Assembly: GCA_902604575.1 (NCBI GenBank)
Contig: CACKZH010000002.1
Coordinates: 1 to 64,000, forward strand
Reading direction: 5' to 3'
From: an uncultured Pelagibacteraceae bacterium
Lineage (GTDB): Bacteria > Pseudomonadota > Alphaproteobacteria > Pelagibacterales > Pelagibacteraceae
DNA length: 64,000 nt
The stretch's first letter is position 1; each line of letters opens with the position of its first letter. Shown piece by piece: positions 28,990-41,717 of this stretch. A model generated the notes under the pieces. It was not told the DNA's origin and ran no database searches. It saw only the letters and a program-made list of their open reading frames with translations. Both the position numbers and the translations under genes were made by a program.

Positions 28990-30756
28990 ATGCCAAAATT
29001 ATTAACTGGAGCAGAAATTGTATTTAAATGTCTTGAAGACCAAAAGGTTGAACATATCTTTGGTTATCCAGGTGGTGCAGTGTTACCAATTTATGATGAA
29101 TTAAAAAATCATCCTTCTATAAAACATATTTTAGTTAGACACGAGCAAGGTGCTGGTCATGCAGCTGAAGGTTATGCAAGATCATCAGGAAAACCTGGCG
29201 TAGTTTTAGTTACATCAGGTCCTGGGGCAACTAATGTTGTCACAGCTTTAACAGATGCTTATATGGATTCCGTTCCTTTAGTTTGTATTTCTGGTCAAGT
29301 TCCAACACATTTAATTGGAACAGACGCATTTCAAGAATGTGACACCACAGGAATTACAAGACCATGTACGAAACATAATTGGCTAGTTAAAGATATAAAT
29401 GATCTTTCAAAAGTTATGCATGAAGCTTTTACAGTTGCAACAACAGGAAGACCTGGACCAGTTTTGATTGATATTCCAAAAGATATTCAGTTTGCAAAAG
29501 CAAAATATAAAAAACCAAATAAAGAAAAAAAATTAAATGGAAAATCCCATAATAAATTTTCTCAAGATCAAATTGATGAATTAGTGACATTATTAAGCAA
29601 AACTAAAAAACCAATAATTTATAGTGGTGGAGGAGTAATTAATTCAGGGCCAAAAGCAAGTCAGGCTCTAAGAGAATTTGTTGAGCTAACTGGTTTTCCT
29701 ATAACTTCTACACTTCAGGGATTAGGTGCGTACCCTGGGGATGATAATCAATTTTTAGGAATGCTTGGTATGCATGGTACGTATGAAGCAAATAATGCTA
29801 TGCATGATTGCGATCTATTAATTAACATTGGCGCAAGATTTGACGATCGTATTACTGGAAAAATTGATGAGTTTTCACCAAATTCAAAAAAGGTTCATAT
29901 TGATATAGACCCATCATCAATTAATAAAATTATCAAAGTGGATCTTGCAATAGTTGGAGACGTTACGAGTGTAATCAGTAAAATTAATAAAACAATTGCT
30001 AAAAGAAAAAATGGTCATAGCAAGTCAAATAAATCAAATATAGCTAAGTGGTGGGAGCAAATCGAAAAATGGAGGGAAAAAGACTCTCTTAATTTTGTAA
30101 ATAGTGATGAAAGTATAAAACCTCAACATGCTGTTCAAAGACTTTATGAATTAACCAAAGATAAAGATACTTATGTTACTACCGAGGTTGGACAACATCA
30201 AATGTGGGCTGCTCAGCATTATAAATTTAATAAACCAAATAGATGGATGACATCTGGCGGTTTAGGAACTATGGGGTATGGACTGCCAGCAGCAGTTGGT
30301 GTTCAAATTGCTCATCCTGAAAAATTAGTAATTGATATTGCTGGAGAAGCTTCGGTTTTAATGACTATGCAAGAAATGTCTACTGCAGTTCAATATAATC
30401 TTCCAATAAAAATATTTATTTTAAATAATCAGTACATGGGAATGGTAAGACAATGGCAAGAATTACTGCACGAAAAAAATTATTCTGAAAGTTATTCTGA
30501 AGCATTACCGGATTTCATGAAAATGGCAGAAGCTTATGGATGCAAAGGAATTAAAGCAGACAATCCAGCTGATCTTGATGATAAAATTCAAGAAATGATT
30601 GATTATGATGGACCAGTTATATTTGATTGTCACGTGGATCCTAACGAGAATTGCTTCCCAATGATACCATCTGGAAAACCTCATAACCAAATGATCTTGG
30701 GTCCAAAAGATCAAGAGGAAAACAAAATTAAAGGAAAAGGCAAAGCCTTAGTATAA
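28990..30756 (+). CDS. ilvB: Acetolactate synthase large subunit
   Basis: ThDP- and FAD-dependent first common step of valine, isoleucine and leucine synthesis. The 588-residue protein shows GYPGGAVLPIYDEL, the catalytic Glu52 in RHEQGAGHAAEGYAR, the FAD-contacting central domain (GMLGMHGTYEAN, GARFDDRITG) and the C-terminal ThDP domain with NNQYMGMVRQWQE. The metal-binding motif reads GEA (452-454) where many family members have GDG or GDA. It leads ilvB-ilvN-ilvC. Confidence 0.96.
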   Translation: MPKLLTGAEIVFKCLEDQKVEHIFGYPGGAVLPIYDELKNHPSIKHILVRHEQGAGHAAEGYARSSGKPGVVLVTSGPGATNVVTALTDAYMDSVPLVCISGQVPTHLIGTDAFQECDTTGITRPCTKHNWLVKDINDLSKVMHEAFTVATTGRPGPVLIDIPKDIQFAKAKYKKPNKEKKLNGKSHNKFSQDQIDELVTLLSKTKKPIIYSGGGVINSGPKASQALREFVELTGFPITSTLQGLGAYPGDDNQFLGMLGMHGTYEANNAMHDCDLLINIGARFDDRITGKIDEFSPNSKKVHIDIDPSSINKIIKVDLAIVGDVTSVISKINKTIAKRKNGHSKSNKSNIAKWWEQIEKWREKDSLNFVNSDESIKPQHAVQRLYELTKDKDTYVTTEVGQHQMWAAQHYKFNKPNRWMTSGGLGTMGYGLPAAVGVQIAHPEKLVIDIAGEASVLMTMQEMSTAVQYNLPIKIFILNNQYMGMVRQWQELLHEKNYSESYSEALPDFMKMAEAYGCKGIKADNPADLDDKIQEMIDYDGPVIFDCHVDPNENCFPMIPSGKPHNQMILGPKDQEENKIKGKGKALV

Positions 30757-30761
30757 TCATA

Positions 30762-31310
30762 ATGCCGAAATCAAAATCAGCTTATAGCGTTCCTACAAAG
30801 AAACAAAAACCAGATACGTACATTTTTGTTGTTTGGGTAGATAATGAGGCTGGAGTTTTGGCAAGGGTAGTAGGTTTATTTTCTGGGCGAGGATATAACA
30901 TCGAGTCATTGGCAGTTGCAGAAGTTGATGCAGTTAAAAATATTTCAAGAATAACAATTGTTACTACCGGAACACCTCAAGTAATTGACCAAATAAGACT
31001 TCAATTAACTAAATTAGTGCCCGTTCATAAAGTTGCTGAGTTTAAAAGAGAAGACAAAGACGTAATATTCAAGGAAATGGCTTTGTTTAAAGTTGTGGGC
31101 AAAAGAAATAAAATTGAAAAATGTTTAAATGCTTGTAAAAAATTTAATCCCGTAATATTAGATGAAACAAAATCTTCAGCAGTAATTCAAATAACTGCTC
31201 TAAGAAGAGAAATTGATGTAATGAATAAAAAATTAAAGCCTTTGGGACTTGTAAGTACTTCGAGAACAGGGGCAGTAGCTATGACCAGAGGTGCAAAAAT
31301 ATTTAATTAA
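30762..31310 (+). CDS. ilvN: Acetolactate synthase regulatory small subunit
   Basis: ACT-domain subunit that confers valine feedback control on IlvB. The 182-residue protein has the ACT domain at about 22-95 (VDNEAGVLARVVGLFSGRGY-type core with NIESLAV) and the C-terminal ALS_ss domain with KEMALFKV and SRTGAVAMTRG. It lies five bases after ilvB and 18 bases before ilvC, in the standard order. Confidence 0.95.
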   Translation: MPKSKSAYSVPTKKQKPDTYIFVVWVDNEAGVLARVVGLFSGRGYNIESLAVAEVDAVKNISRITIVTTGTPQVIDQIRLQLTKLVPVHKVAEFKREDKDVIFKEMALFKVVGKRNKIEKCLNACKKFNPVILDETKSSAVIQITALRREIDVMNKKLKPLGLVSTSRTGAVAMTRGAKIFN

Positions 31311-32351
<1,041 letters not shown>

Positions 32352-32423
32352 ATTTTATTGGTAAATTATTGCTACAATAATTCGATTATTTCACCTATAC
32401 TTTTTTAAATAAAATTAAAAAAC

Positions 32424-32429
32424 GAGGGG
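32424..32429 (+). promoter_or_regulatory. Ribosome-binding site of the peptide-binding protein gene
   Basis: A purine-rich GAGGGG lies just before the ATG at 32434, in an 82-base gap after ilvC. The gap is large for this genome and probably holds the promoter of the transporter operon. Confidence 0.6.
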
Positions 32430-32433
32430 AAAA

Positions 32434-33996
32434 ATGAAGACTAAAAATATAGTAAGAATACTATTGTCATTAGTTCTAGTATTCGGATTTTCTTCAGCAT
32501 GGGCAAAAACTATTAAATGGTCTATGCAAGGAGACAGTCTAACACTAGATCCACATGCGCAAAATGAGGGTCCAACTACTCAAGTATCTAGACAAGTTTA
32601 TGAAGCTCTAGTTCAAAGAGGCTTGGATATGAAAATAGGGCCTGCTTTAGCAACAAAATGGAAAGCTACTGATCCAAATACTTGGATTTTTACTTTGAGA
32701 GAAGATGCTAAGTTTTCAGATGGTTCTGGAATGACGTCAGCAGATGTTGTGTTTAGTATATTAAGAGCTAAGCAAAGAACATCAGACTTTAAAGAATACA
32801 TTAGTACAGTTTCAAATGTTGAGGCAGTTGGAGATTACTCAGTTAAAATAACCACAAGTAAACCTAACCCTATTCTTTTGAACCAATTGTCTAACATTTT
32901 TATAATGTCTAAAGCTTGGTCAGAAAAAAACTTTGCAATGTCACCACAAAACTGGGATGCAGGACAAGAAACTTTCTCTGCTACTAATGCCATGGGAACT
33001 GGTCCTTTTAAAATAACCTTAAGAGAGCCTAACACCAAGACAGTGTTTAAAAGAAATAAACATTGGTGGGGTGAGATGAAAGATAAAAAAGTAACTCAAA
33101 TTGAATTACTTCCGATTAAAAATGCAGCTACAAGAGTTGCAGCTTTATTATCAGGAGAAATTGACATTGTTACTGACGCACCAGTTCAAGATTTAAAAAG
33201 AATTGGATCTTCTTCAGGTCATAAAGTTGAAAGTACAGCTCAGATGAGAACAATTTTCTTAGGTATGGATCAAGCAGCTGATAAGTTGAGAACTGGTAAT
33301 ACAGGCGATAATCCATTCAAGAAAAAAGAAGTAAGACAAGCTCTTTATCAAGCAATCGATATTGAAGCGATCAAGAAAAAAGTTATGAGAGGTTTAAGTG
33401 AACCAGCAGGTATTATAACTTTCCCTGGTGTAAATGGATACACAGCGGACCTTGATAAAAGATTACCTTACGATATTGATGCTGCAAAAAATCTTTTAGC
33501 TAGTGCAGGATATCCTAATGGTTTTGATGTAGAGCTAAGATGTCCAAATGACAGATATGTAAATGACGAAGCAATTTGTACAGCTGTTGTAGGTATGTTA
33601 GGGAAGATCGGTGTAAATGTTAATTTATTTGCACAGACTAAAAGTAAACACTTTAAAGAGCTTAAAGATAATCAAGGTGATTTCTATATGCTAGGATGGG
33701 GTGTTCCAACCTTGGACAGTCATTATGTTTTCCATTACTTATATGAAAGCGGAGCTAGCTGGAATAAAGTAAATTTCAGTAATTCAGATGTTGACGCCGC
33801 GATTAGAGTTATGGAGGGTGAAGTTGACCTTGATAAAAGAAATGCTGCAATTGCAAAAGCTTGGAAAATTGTAAAAGATGATATTTCATATCTTCCTTTA
33901 CATCACCAAGTAATTTCTTGGGCAGCTAAGAGTAATGTTAATGTTCCTATCAGACCGAATAACGAACCATTATTCCGAACTGCTAGCTTTAATTAA
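32434..33996 (+). CDS. Periplasmic substrate-binding protein, family 5 (dipeptide/oligopeptide type)
   Basis: Captures the substrate for the ABC importer encoded just downstream. The 520-residue protein has a signal peptide ending AWA at about residue 24, then the SBP_bac_5 domain with SLTLDPHAQNEGPT, VYEALVQRG, the WIFTLREDAKFSDG motif and GTGPFKI. Members transport dipeptides, oligopeptides, nickel or other compounds; the ligand cannot be read from sequence. A perfect hairpin separates it from the permease genes. Confidence 0.93.
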   Translation: MKTKNIVRILLSLVLVFGFSSAWAKTIKWSMQGDSLTLDPHAQNEGPTTQVSRQVYEALVQRGLDMKIGPALATKWKATDPNTWIFTLREDAKFSDGSGMTSADVVFSILRAKQRTSDFKEYISTVSNVEAVGDYSVKITTSKPNPILLNQLSNIFIMSKAWSEKNFAMSPQNWDAGQETFSATNAMGTGPFKITLREPNTKTVFKRNKHWWGEMKDKKVTQIELLPIKNAATRVAALLSGEIDIVTDAPVQDLKRIGSSSGHKVESTAQMRTIFLGMDQAADKLRTGNTGDNPFKKKEVRQALYQAIDIEAIKKKVMRGLSEPAGIITFPGVNGYTADLDKRLPYDIDAAKNLLASAGYPNGFDVELRCPNDRYVNDEAICTAVVGMLGKIGVNVNLFAQTKSKHFKELKDNQGDFYMLGWGVPTLDSHYVFHYLYESGASWNKVNFSNSDVDAAIRVMEGEVDLDKRNAAIAKAWKIVKDDISYLPLHHQVISWAAKSNVNVPIRPNNEPLFRTASFN

Positions 33997-34007
33997 ATAA
34001 AATTATT

Positions 34008-34034
34008 ACAAGCCCTTTTCAAAAAAGGGCTTGT
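34008..34034 (+). terminator. Perfect 12-bp hairpin between binding-protein and permease genes
   Basis: ACAAGCCCTTTT / AAAAGGGCTTGT with a 3-base loop, 12 bases after the binding-protein stop. No T-run follows on the plus strand, so it is more likely an attenuating or 3'-end-stabilising structure. That would give more binding protein than permease, as in other binding-protein operons. Confidence 0.75.
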
Positions 34035-34053
34035 AAATTCTAACCTTCACAAA

Positions 34054-35037
34054 TTGATTAAATATTTTTTTAAAAGATTGTTTCAATCAGCTTTGGTAAT
34101 GCTAGTTGTTGCCTTTGTTTCTTTCTCTTTATTTAATTTTGTTGGAGACCCAATTAATAATATGGTTGGAGAGGAAACTTCAGATGAAGAAAGAGCTGAA
34201 TTGAGAGAAACATTAGGGTTAATGGATCCAATTCATGTTCAATTTACAAGATTTGTTATAAATGCTTCTCAAGGTGAATTTGGGATATCTTACCAATTGA
34301 GAAGACCTGTTTCTGAGTTAATAGTTGAGAGACTGCCAGCAACTATAGAACTTGTAGTTATTTCTGCATTAATTGCCTTAGTTACAGGGACTTTATTAGG
34401 AGTTTATACTGGAATTAATAGAAAAGGATTTTTAAGCGATATTATTTTGGCTGTTTCCTTGCTAGGGGTATCACTCCCCACATTTGTAATTGGTATTCTA
34501 TTTATTTACTTATTTGCAGTTATTTTAGGAATATTACCATCTTTTGGTAGAGGCGAAGTTGTTGACCTAGGTTTTTGGACTACAGGTTTTTTGACAATTT
34601 CTGGGCTTAAAGCAATTATACTTCCTTCAGTTACACTAAGCCTTTTTCAAATGACCTATATTATCAGATTAGTTAGAGCTGAGATGATGGAAATCTTACA
34701 AACTGATTATATTAAATTTGCACGTGCACGAGGTATTAGTGAAAAAAGTATAAAATATAAACATGCATTAAAAAATGGATTAATACCAGTAATTACTATT
34801 GCAGGAATTAACATTGGAACTTTGATTGCATTTTCTATTATTACTGAAACAGTTTTTCAGTGGCCTGGAATGGGTTTCTTATTTATTCAAGCGGTACAAT
34901 TTGTAGATATTCCAATTATGTCTGCGTATTTAGTTTTCATTGCTTTTGTCTTTGTTATGATAAATTTTATAGTTGATATTTTATACTATTTTATTGATCC
35001 AAGAATTAGAGTTAAAGGAGATGTTGCAAGTGGATAA
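34054..35037 (+). CDS. ABC transporter permease, DppB-like
   Basis: First membrane subunit of the family-5 importer. The 327-residue protein has an N-terminal helix (about 9-30), a periplasmic loop, then the BPD_transp_1 core with about five more helices and the EAA-type cytoplasmic loop YIKFARARGISEKSIKYKHAL. The C-terminus has the family TETVFQWPGMG and YYFIDPRIR. The start is TTG at 34054, 19 bases after the hairpin. Confidence 0.93.
   Translation: MIKYFFKRLFQSALVMLVVAFVSFSLFNFVGDPINNMVGEETSDEERAELRETLGLMDPIHVQFTRFVINASQGEFGISYQLRRPVSELIVERLPATIELVVISALIALVTGTLLGVYTGINRKGFLSDIILAVSLLGVSLPTFVIGILFIYLFAVILGILPSFGRGEVVDLGFWTTGFLTISGLKAIILPSVTLSLFQMTYIIRLVRAEMMEILQTDYIKFARARGISEKSIKYKHALKNGLIPVITIAGINIGTLIAFSIITETVFQWPGMGFLFIQAVQFVDIPIMSAYLVFIAFVFVMINFIVDILYYFIDPRIRVKGDVASG
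35015..35020 (+). promoter_or_regulatory. Ribosome-binding site that decides the DppC-like start
   Basis: AAGGAG nine bases before GTG at 35030. An in-frame ATG at 35021 directly abuts the site (zero spacing) and is therefore less likely to be used. Confidence 0.6.
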
Positions 35038-35959
35038 TAATTCTTTAACTACATGGGGCAGGATAAAAGATAGTGATATTTATTATAGCTTCATTAAATC
35101 ACCAACTGCAATAGTGTCTTCAGTAATATTATTTATAATTTTTTTCTGTTCTTTTTTTGTTGAATTTATAACACCTTATAATCCTTTTGATCCATCTTCG
35201 TTATCCCTTATGGATGCTTTTACACCACCTTCTTGGACTGAAGACGGACTTGCTAAATTTATTTTAGGAACAGATGGTCAAGGTAGAGATATGTTATCAA
35301 CAATTTTATATGGATCTAGAATTTCACTAATAGTTGGTTTTTCAGCAATTATATTTAGTTTGGTTCTTGGTGTTGGTTTAGGATTAACTGCTGGATTTTT
35401 TGGTGGAAAATATGAAATGATAGTAATGAGACTAACCGACGTTCAGTTAACTGTTCCAAGTATTTTAATGGCTCTTTTAGTTGATGGTATAGCAAGAGGA
35501 TTGATATCAAGAGAAATGCATGATGAAATGGCAGTTTATGTTTTGATATTTGCAATCGGAATTTCCGAGTGGCCACAATTTGCAAGAGTATCTAGGGCCG
35601 CAACATTAGTTGAAAAAAATAAGGATTATGTTTCTGCATCAACAATTATTGGTGTTTCTAATTTAATAATTATGTTTAAGCACATTTTGCCAAATATATT
35701 AAGACCAGTATTAGTTATAGGAACAATTGGTTTAGCACTGGCGATAATAGCTGAGTCGACTTTGAGCTTTTTAGGCGTAGGTGTACCACCAACTACACCT
35801 TCTTTAGGCACTTTAATAAGATTGGGTAATGATTTTTTATTTTCAGGAGAATGGTGGATTACTTTTTTTCCAGCAATATTCTTAGTTATTTTAGCATTTT
35901 CAATTAATTTATTAGGAGATTGGATGAGAGATACACTTAATCCAAAATTAAAAAAATGA
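35030..35959 (+). CDS. ABC transporter permease, DppC-like
   Basis: Second membrane subunit of the family-5 importer. From GTG at 35030 it is 309 residues. The N-terminal OppC_N helix (about 25-50) is followed by LGTDGQGRDMLSTILYGSRISL, the permease core and the EAA loop DYVSASTIIGVSNL. The C-terminal part has LSFLGVGVPPTTPSLGTLI and GDWMRDTLNPKLKK, typical of DppC/OppC. It overlaps the preceding gene by eight bases and the ATPase gene by four. Confidence 0.93.
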   Translation: MDNNSLTTWGRIKDSDIYYSFIKSPTAIVSSVILFIIFFCSFFVEFITPYNPFDPSSLSLMDAFTPPSWTEDGLAKFILGTDGQGRDMLSTILYGSRISLIVGFSAIIFSLVLGVGLGLTAGFFGGKYEMIVMRLTDVQLTVPSILMALLVDGIARGLISREMHDEMAVYVLIFAIGISEWPQFARVSRAATLVEKNKDYVSASTIIGVSNLIIMFKHILPNILRPVLVIGTIGLALAIIAESTLSFLGVGVPPTTPSLGTLIRLGNDFLFSGEWWITFFPAIFLVILAFSINLLGDWMRDTLNPKLKK

Positions 35960-37638
35960 GTTTTTTAAAAATTAATAATTTGAGTGTTGATTATCAAATG
36001 AGAAAAGAAACTGTCTATGCAGCTAAAAATGTAAATATTGAAGTAAACAAAGGTGAAATATTAGGATTAGTTGGAGAGTCAGGGTCTGGAAAAAGTACTG
36101 TTGGAAATGCAATAATAAATTTAATAGATGAACCAGGTAAAGTTTCAGGTGGATCTGTTATATTAGGTGATCTCAATATTCATGAAAACTCTGAAAATAT
36201 AGTTAAGTATAGAGGGAATAAAATTGGATTGATATTTCAAGATCCACAAACATCCTTGAATCCAATTCTTACAGTTGGTGAGCAACTAATTGAAACAATT
36301 CAAACCCATCTTCAATTGAGTACGGAAGAAGCAAAAAATAAATCTATTAACTTATTAAAAGAAGTTGGAATAAAGGATGCTGAGAAAAGATTTGATAATT
36401 ATCCTCATCAGTTTTCAGGAGGAATGAGGCAAAGAGTGGTAATATCTCTTGCATTGTGTTGTGAACCTGAACTACTTATAGCAGATGAACCAACAACCGC
36501 TTTAGATGTTTCGATTCAATCACAAATTCTTGAATTAATAAAAAGATTAACAAAAGAAAGAAATCTCGCAGTAATTTTAATTACACACGATATGGGTGTC
36601 ATAGCCGAAACAACTGACCGTGTTGCAGTAATGAAAAGTGGAGATTTGATTGAAATAGGAATTACTAAAGAGATTTTAACTAATCCACAAAAAAATTATA
36701 CTAAAAGTTTAGTAAGTTCCGTTCCTCCAACAAATAAAAAAATTTCAAGATTTGTTAATATAGAAAATGAAAATAAAGAAAATAAATCAAATAATATCAA
36801 AATTTTAAATAGATGGCAAAAAAGAGAAATTAATAGTCAAAATTTAGTTCAGGTAAAAAATCTTAGTAAAAGTTTTGATGATAATTTTTTTACAGAAAAT
36901 TCTAAAAATTCTATAATGGCTGTTAATGATGTTTCGTTTGAAATTATAGGGGGAGAAACTTTTGGTCTAGTGGGTGAAAGTGGAAGCGGTAAATCAACGA
37001 TTGCTAAAATGATTGTAAATTTATTTAAACCATCTTCGGGAGATATATTCTTTGATAAAGTTTGTATTACAAAAATCAAAAAAAAATCTGAATTGATGAA
37101 ATTTAGAAAACAAATACAAATGATATTTCAAGATCCTTATTCTTCTTTGAATGGTAGACTTAAAGTTAAAGATATAATTGCAGAACCAATTAAACTTCAT
37201 AATCCATCTATTTCTAATTCTGATTTAAATAGTTATATTTTTGATTTATTGGAGTCAGTTGAATTAATTCAAAAATCTGCAGATAGATATCCTCATGAAT
37301 TTTCTGGTGGGCAAAGACAAAGAATCTCAATAGCAAGAGCTTTAGCTACACAACCAAGACTTTTAGTTTGTGACGAACCAACTTCTGCCTTAGATGTAAG
37401 CATTCAAGCTCAGATTTTAAATTTATTAAAAGATCTTCAAGAGCAATTAAATTTAACAATTTTATTTATTAGTCACGACTTGCCAGTTGTAAGACAAATG
37501 TGCGATAGAATTGGCGTGTTAAAAGATGGCAAATTATGTGAAGTTTCTAATACAGAAGATTTATTTTTAAAACCTGAACATGAATACACAAAAGAACTCC
37601 TTCGTTTGATGCCAAAAATTGAATCTATTTATAGTTAA
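35956..37638 (+). CDS. Fused dipeptide-type ABC ATP-binding protein (DppD-DppF)
   Basis: Powers the family-5 importer. Two complete nucleotide-binding domains are fused in 560 residues. Domain 1 has Walker A GESGSGKST (40-48), signature FSGGMRQRV and Walker B LLIADEPTTALD. Domain 2 has Walker A GESGSGKST (about 340), signature FSGGQRQRISIARAL and Walker B LLVCDEPTSALD. The oligopeptide C-terminal extension follows domain 1 (VPPTNKK). A lysine- and asparagine-rich linker of about 40 residues joins the halves. Both ATP sites look intact. Confidence 0.95.
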   Translation: MSFLKINNLSVDYQMRKETVYAAKNVNIEVNKGEILGLVGESGSGKSTVGNAIINLIDEPGKVSGGSVILGDLNIHENSENIVKYRGNKIGLIFQDPQTSLNPILTVGEQLIETIQTHLQLSTEEAKNKSINLLKEVGIKDAEKRFDNYPHQFSGGMRQRVVISLALCCEPELLIADEPTTALDVSIQSQILELIKRLTKERNLAVILITHDMGVIAETTDRVAVMKSGDLIEIGITKEILTNPQKNYTKSLVSSVPPTNKKISRFVNIENENKENKSNNIKILNRWQKREINSQNLVQVKNLSKSFDDNFFTENSKNSIMAVNDVSFEIIGGETFGLVGESGSGKSTIAKMIVNLFKPSSGDIFFDKVCITKIKKKSELMKFRKQIQMIFQDPYSSLNGRLKVKDIIAEPIKLHNPSISNSDLNSYIFDLLESVELIQKSADRYPHEFSGGQRQRISIARALATQPRLLVCDEPTSALDVSIQAQILNLLKDLQEQLNLTILFISHDLPVVRQMCDRIGVLKDGKLCEVSNTEDLFLKPEHEYTKELLRLMPKIESIYS

Positions 37639-37690
37639 TTATTAATAACCCTAAAATGATCTATTAATAAGAATAATTTGACTAATTATT

Positions 37691-37718
37691 TTGCAATCTC
37701 TCTCATAGATTGTATTAT
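37691..37718 (+). promoter_or_regulatory. Putative promoter of the leuA-mre-rod operon
   Basis: TTGCAA (37691-37696) and TATTAT (37713-37718) are 16 bases apart in the 101-base gap after the transporter operon. The predicted start lies about 15 bases before the leuA ATG. All genes from leuA to rodA are closely spaced, so this could drive seven kilobases. Confidence 0.45.
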
Positions 37719-37739
37719 AGATTTTCTAAAATTTTAGTT

Positions 37740-40345
<2,606 letters not shown>

Positions 40346-40350
40346 AAAAA

Positions 40351-41199
40351 ATGGCTACTGGCAGAGATGATTTTGTAATTGCCATCAGGTCAGCTTTTTT
40401 AAAAAAAAAAGATAAACAAAAATTTTCTTTACTAACTTTAATTGTTTTATCAATCTTTGTAATTGTTCTAAGTAATTTTAATTTTAAAGCAATACAATTT
40501 GTTAAATTAGGAATTAATGAAGTAATTTATAGATCATCTCATATTGCTTCAATTCCAGAAAATAAATTAAAAGAAATAACTTCAAAATTCAAATCGCATA
40601 TGGATTTGTATGAAAGTCATCAGAAAGAATTAATTAAAATAGAAAATTCTGACCAACTTAAATTGCAAAATAAGTTTTTAAATGCAGAAAATGAAAAACT
40701 TAGAGAGTTACTTGACGAAAGTATAAATTCACAAGAAATATTTGCCAGAGTTTTAATTGATAAAGACAGCCCATATTTAAAATCAGTAGTATTAAATAAA
40801 GGCACAAAAGATAAAGTAAAAATTGGAATGGCTGTTATTGATGATGTTTATCTAGTTGGCCAAATAATTGAAGTAAATTATACTAATTCAAGGGCATTAC
40901 TATTGTCTGATCTTAATAGTAAAATACCATCTGTATTAGAGCCAGATGATATACAAGCTGTAATTTCTGGTACAGGAAGTGATTTTGGAAAAATTGAACA
41001 TACTCAAGAAGAATTTAGAGAAGATTTTAAAAATAAAGAAATTTTTGCTTACACCTCAGGTCTTGGTGGTTTATTCAAACCCGGTATACCAATTGGAAAA
41101 ATTGATAATATATTAGAAGGAAAAATTAACTTTTTTTCTGATTTTACACAACTCAACTATGTAAAAATAGTTTCCTATAAAATAGGTGGAGAAGAATAA
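40351..41199 (+). CDS. mreC: Rod-shape protein MreC
   Basis: Bitopic periplasmic protein that links MreB to the elongation synthases. The 282-residue protein has one membrane helix (about 26-43), a coiled coil (about 60-120) and the MreC beta domain with VLNKGTKDKVKIGMAVI and AVISGTGSDFG. It overlaps mreD by one base (TAATG) and follows mreB after five bases. Confidence 0.93.
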   Translation: MATGRDDFVIAIRSAFLKKKDKQKFSLLTLIVLSIFVIVLSNFNFKAIQFVKLGINEVIYRSSHIASIPENKLKEITSKFKSHMDLYESHQKELIKIENSDQLKLQNKFLNAENEKLRELLDESINSQEIFARVLIDKDSPYLKSVVLNKGTKDKVKIGMAVIDDVYLVGQIIEVNYTNSRALLLSDLNSKIPSVLEPDDIQAVISGTGSDFGKIEHTQEEFREDFKNKEIFAYTSGLGGLFKPGIPIGKIDNILEGKINFFSDFTQLNYVKIVSYKIGGEE

Positions 41200-41717
41200 T
41201 GTCATCACTTAATAAAAGTCCTTTTTTAAAAATATTCTTATCCTACGTGCCATTTATAATGTTATTTTTTTCTGTATTTAATGAATTTGATTTTAATTAC
41301 TTAAAACTTGATTATTTTTCTTTCAATTTTGTTCATCTATTAATTTTCTTTTGGACTTTAAGAAATCCTGATCAATTAGGTTATCTAGCAATTTTCTTTT
41401 CAGGTATAATTAATGATGTTGTTATAGGTATACCAATAGGAATTAGTAGTTTTTGTTACCTTATTCTTTGCTCAGTAACAGCTTATATAAGAAATATTAC
41501 TTTATCCCCAAATTTTATGAAAGACTGGATATCATTATTATTCACAATTTTATTAATAAATTCAATTCAAGTAATTATTTTGGATTTAGTATTTTTAATT
41601 AAAGTTGATTACACTAATTATTTAATTAACTCAGGTTTTACTGTTTTATTTTATCCAATATTTTTTTTATTTTTTAATTTTTTAAACGAAAGAATTTCAT
41701 ATCAAACAAATGATTAA
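41199..41717 (+). CDS. mreD: Rod-shape protein MreD
   Basis: Integral membrane protein of the elongasome. The 172-residue protein has about five hydrophobic helices and little else recognisable; the FFSGIINDVVIGIPIG stretch resembles the family's conserved loop. The position between mreC and the PBP2 gene decides the call. It overlaps mrdA by eight bases. Confidence 0.85.
   Translation: MSSLNKSPFLKIFLSYVPFIMLFFSVFNEFDFNYLKLDYFSFNFVHLLIFFWTLRNPDQLGYLAIFFSGIINDVVIGIPIGISSFCYLILCSVTAYIRNITLSPNFMKDWISLLFTILLINSIQVIILDLVFLIKVDYTNYLINSGFTVLFYPIFFLFFNFLNERISYQTND

Noticed and set aside
30343..30351. GEA instead of GDG/GDA in the acetolactate synthase metal site
   Set aside because: Asp to Glu is conservative, the rest of the ThDP domain is intact, and I recall the same GEA in other alphaproteobacterial sequences, so it does not indicate a defect.
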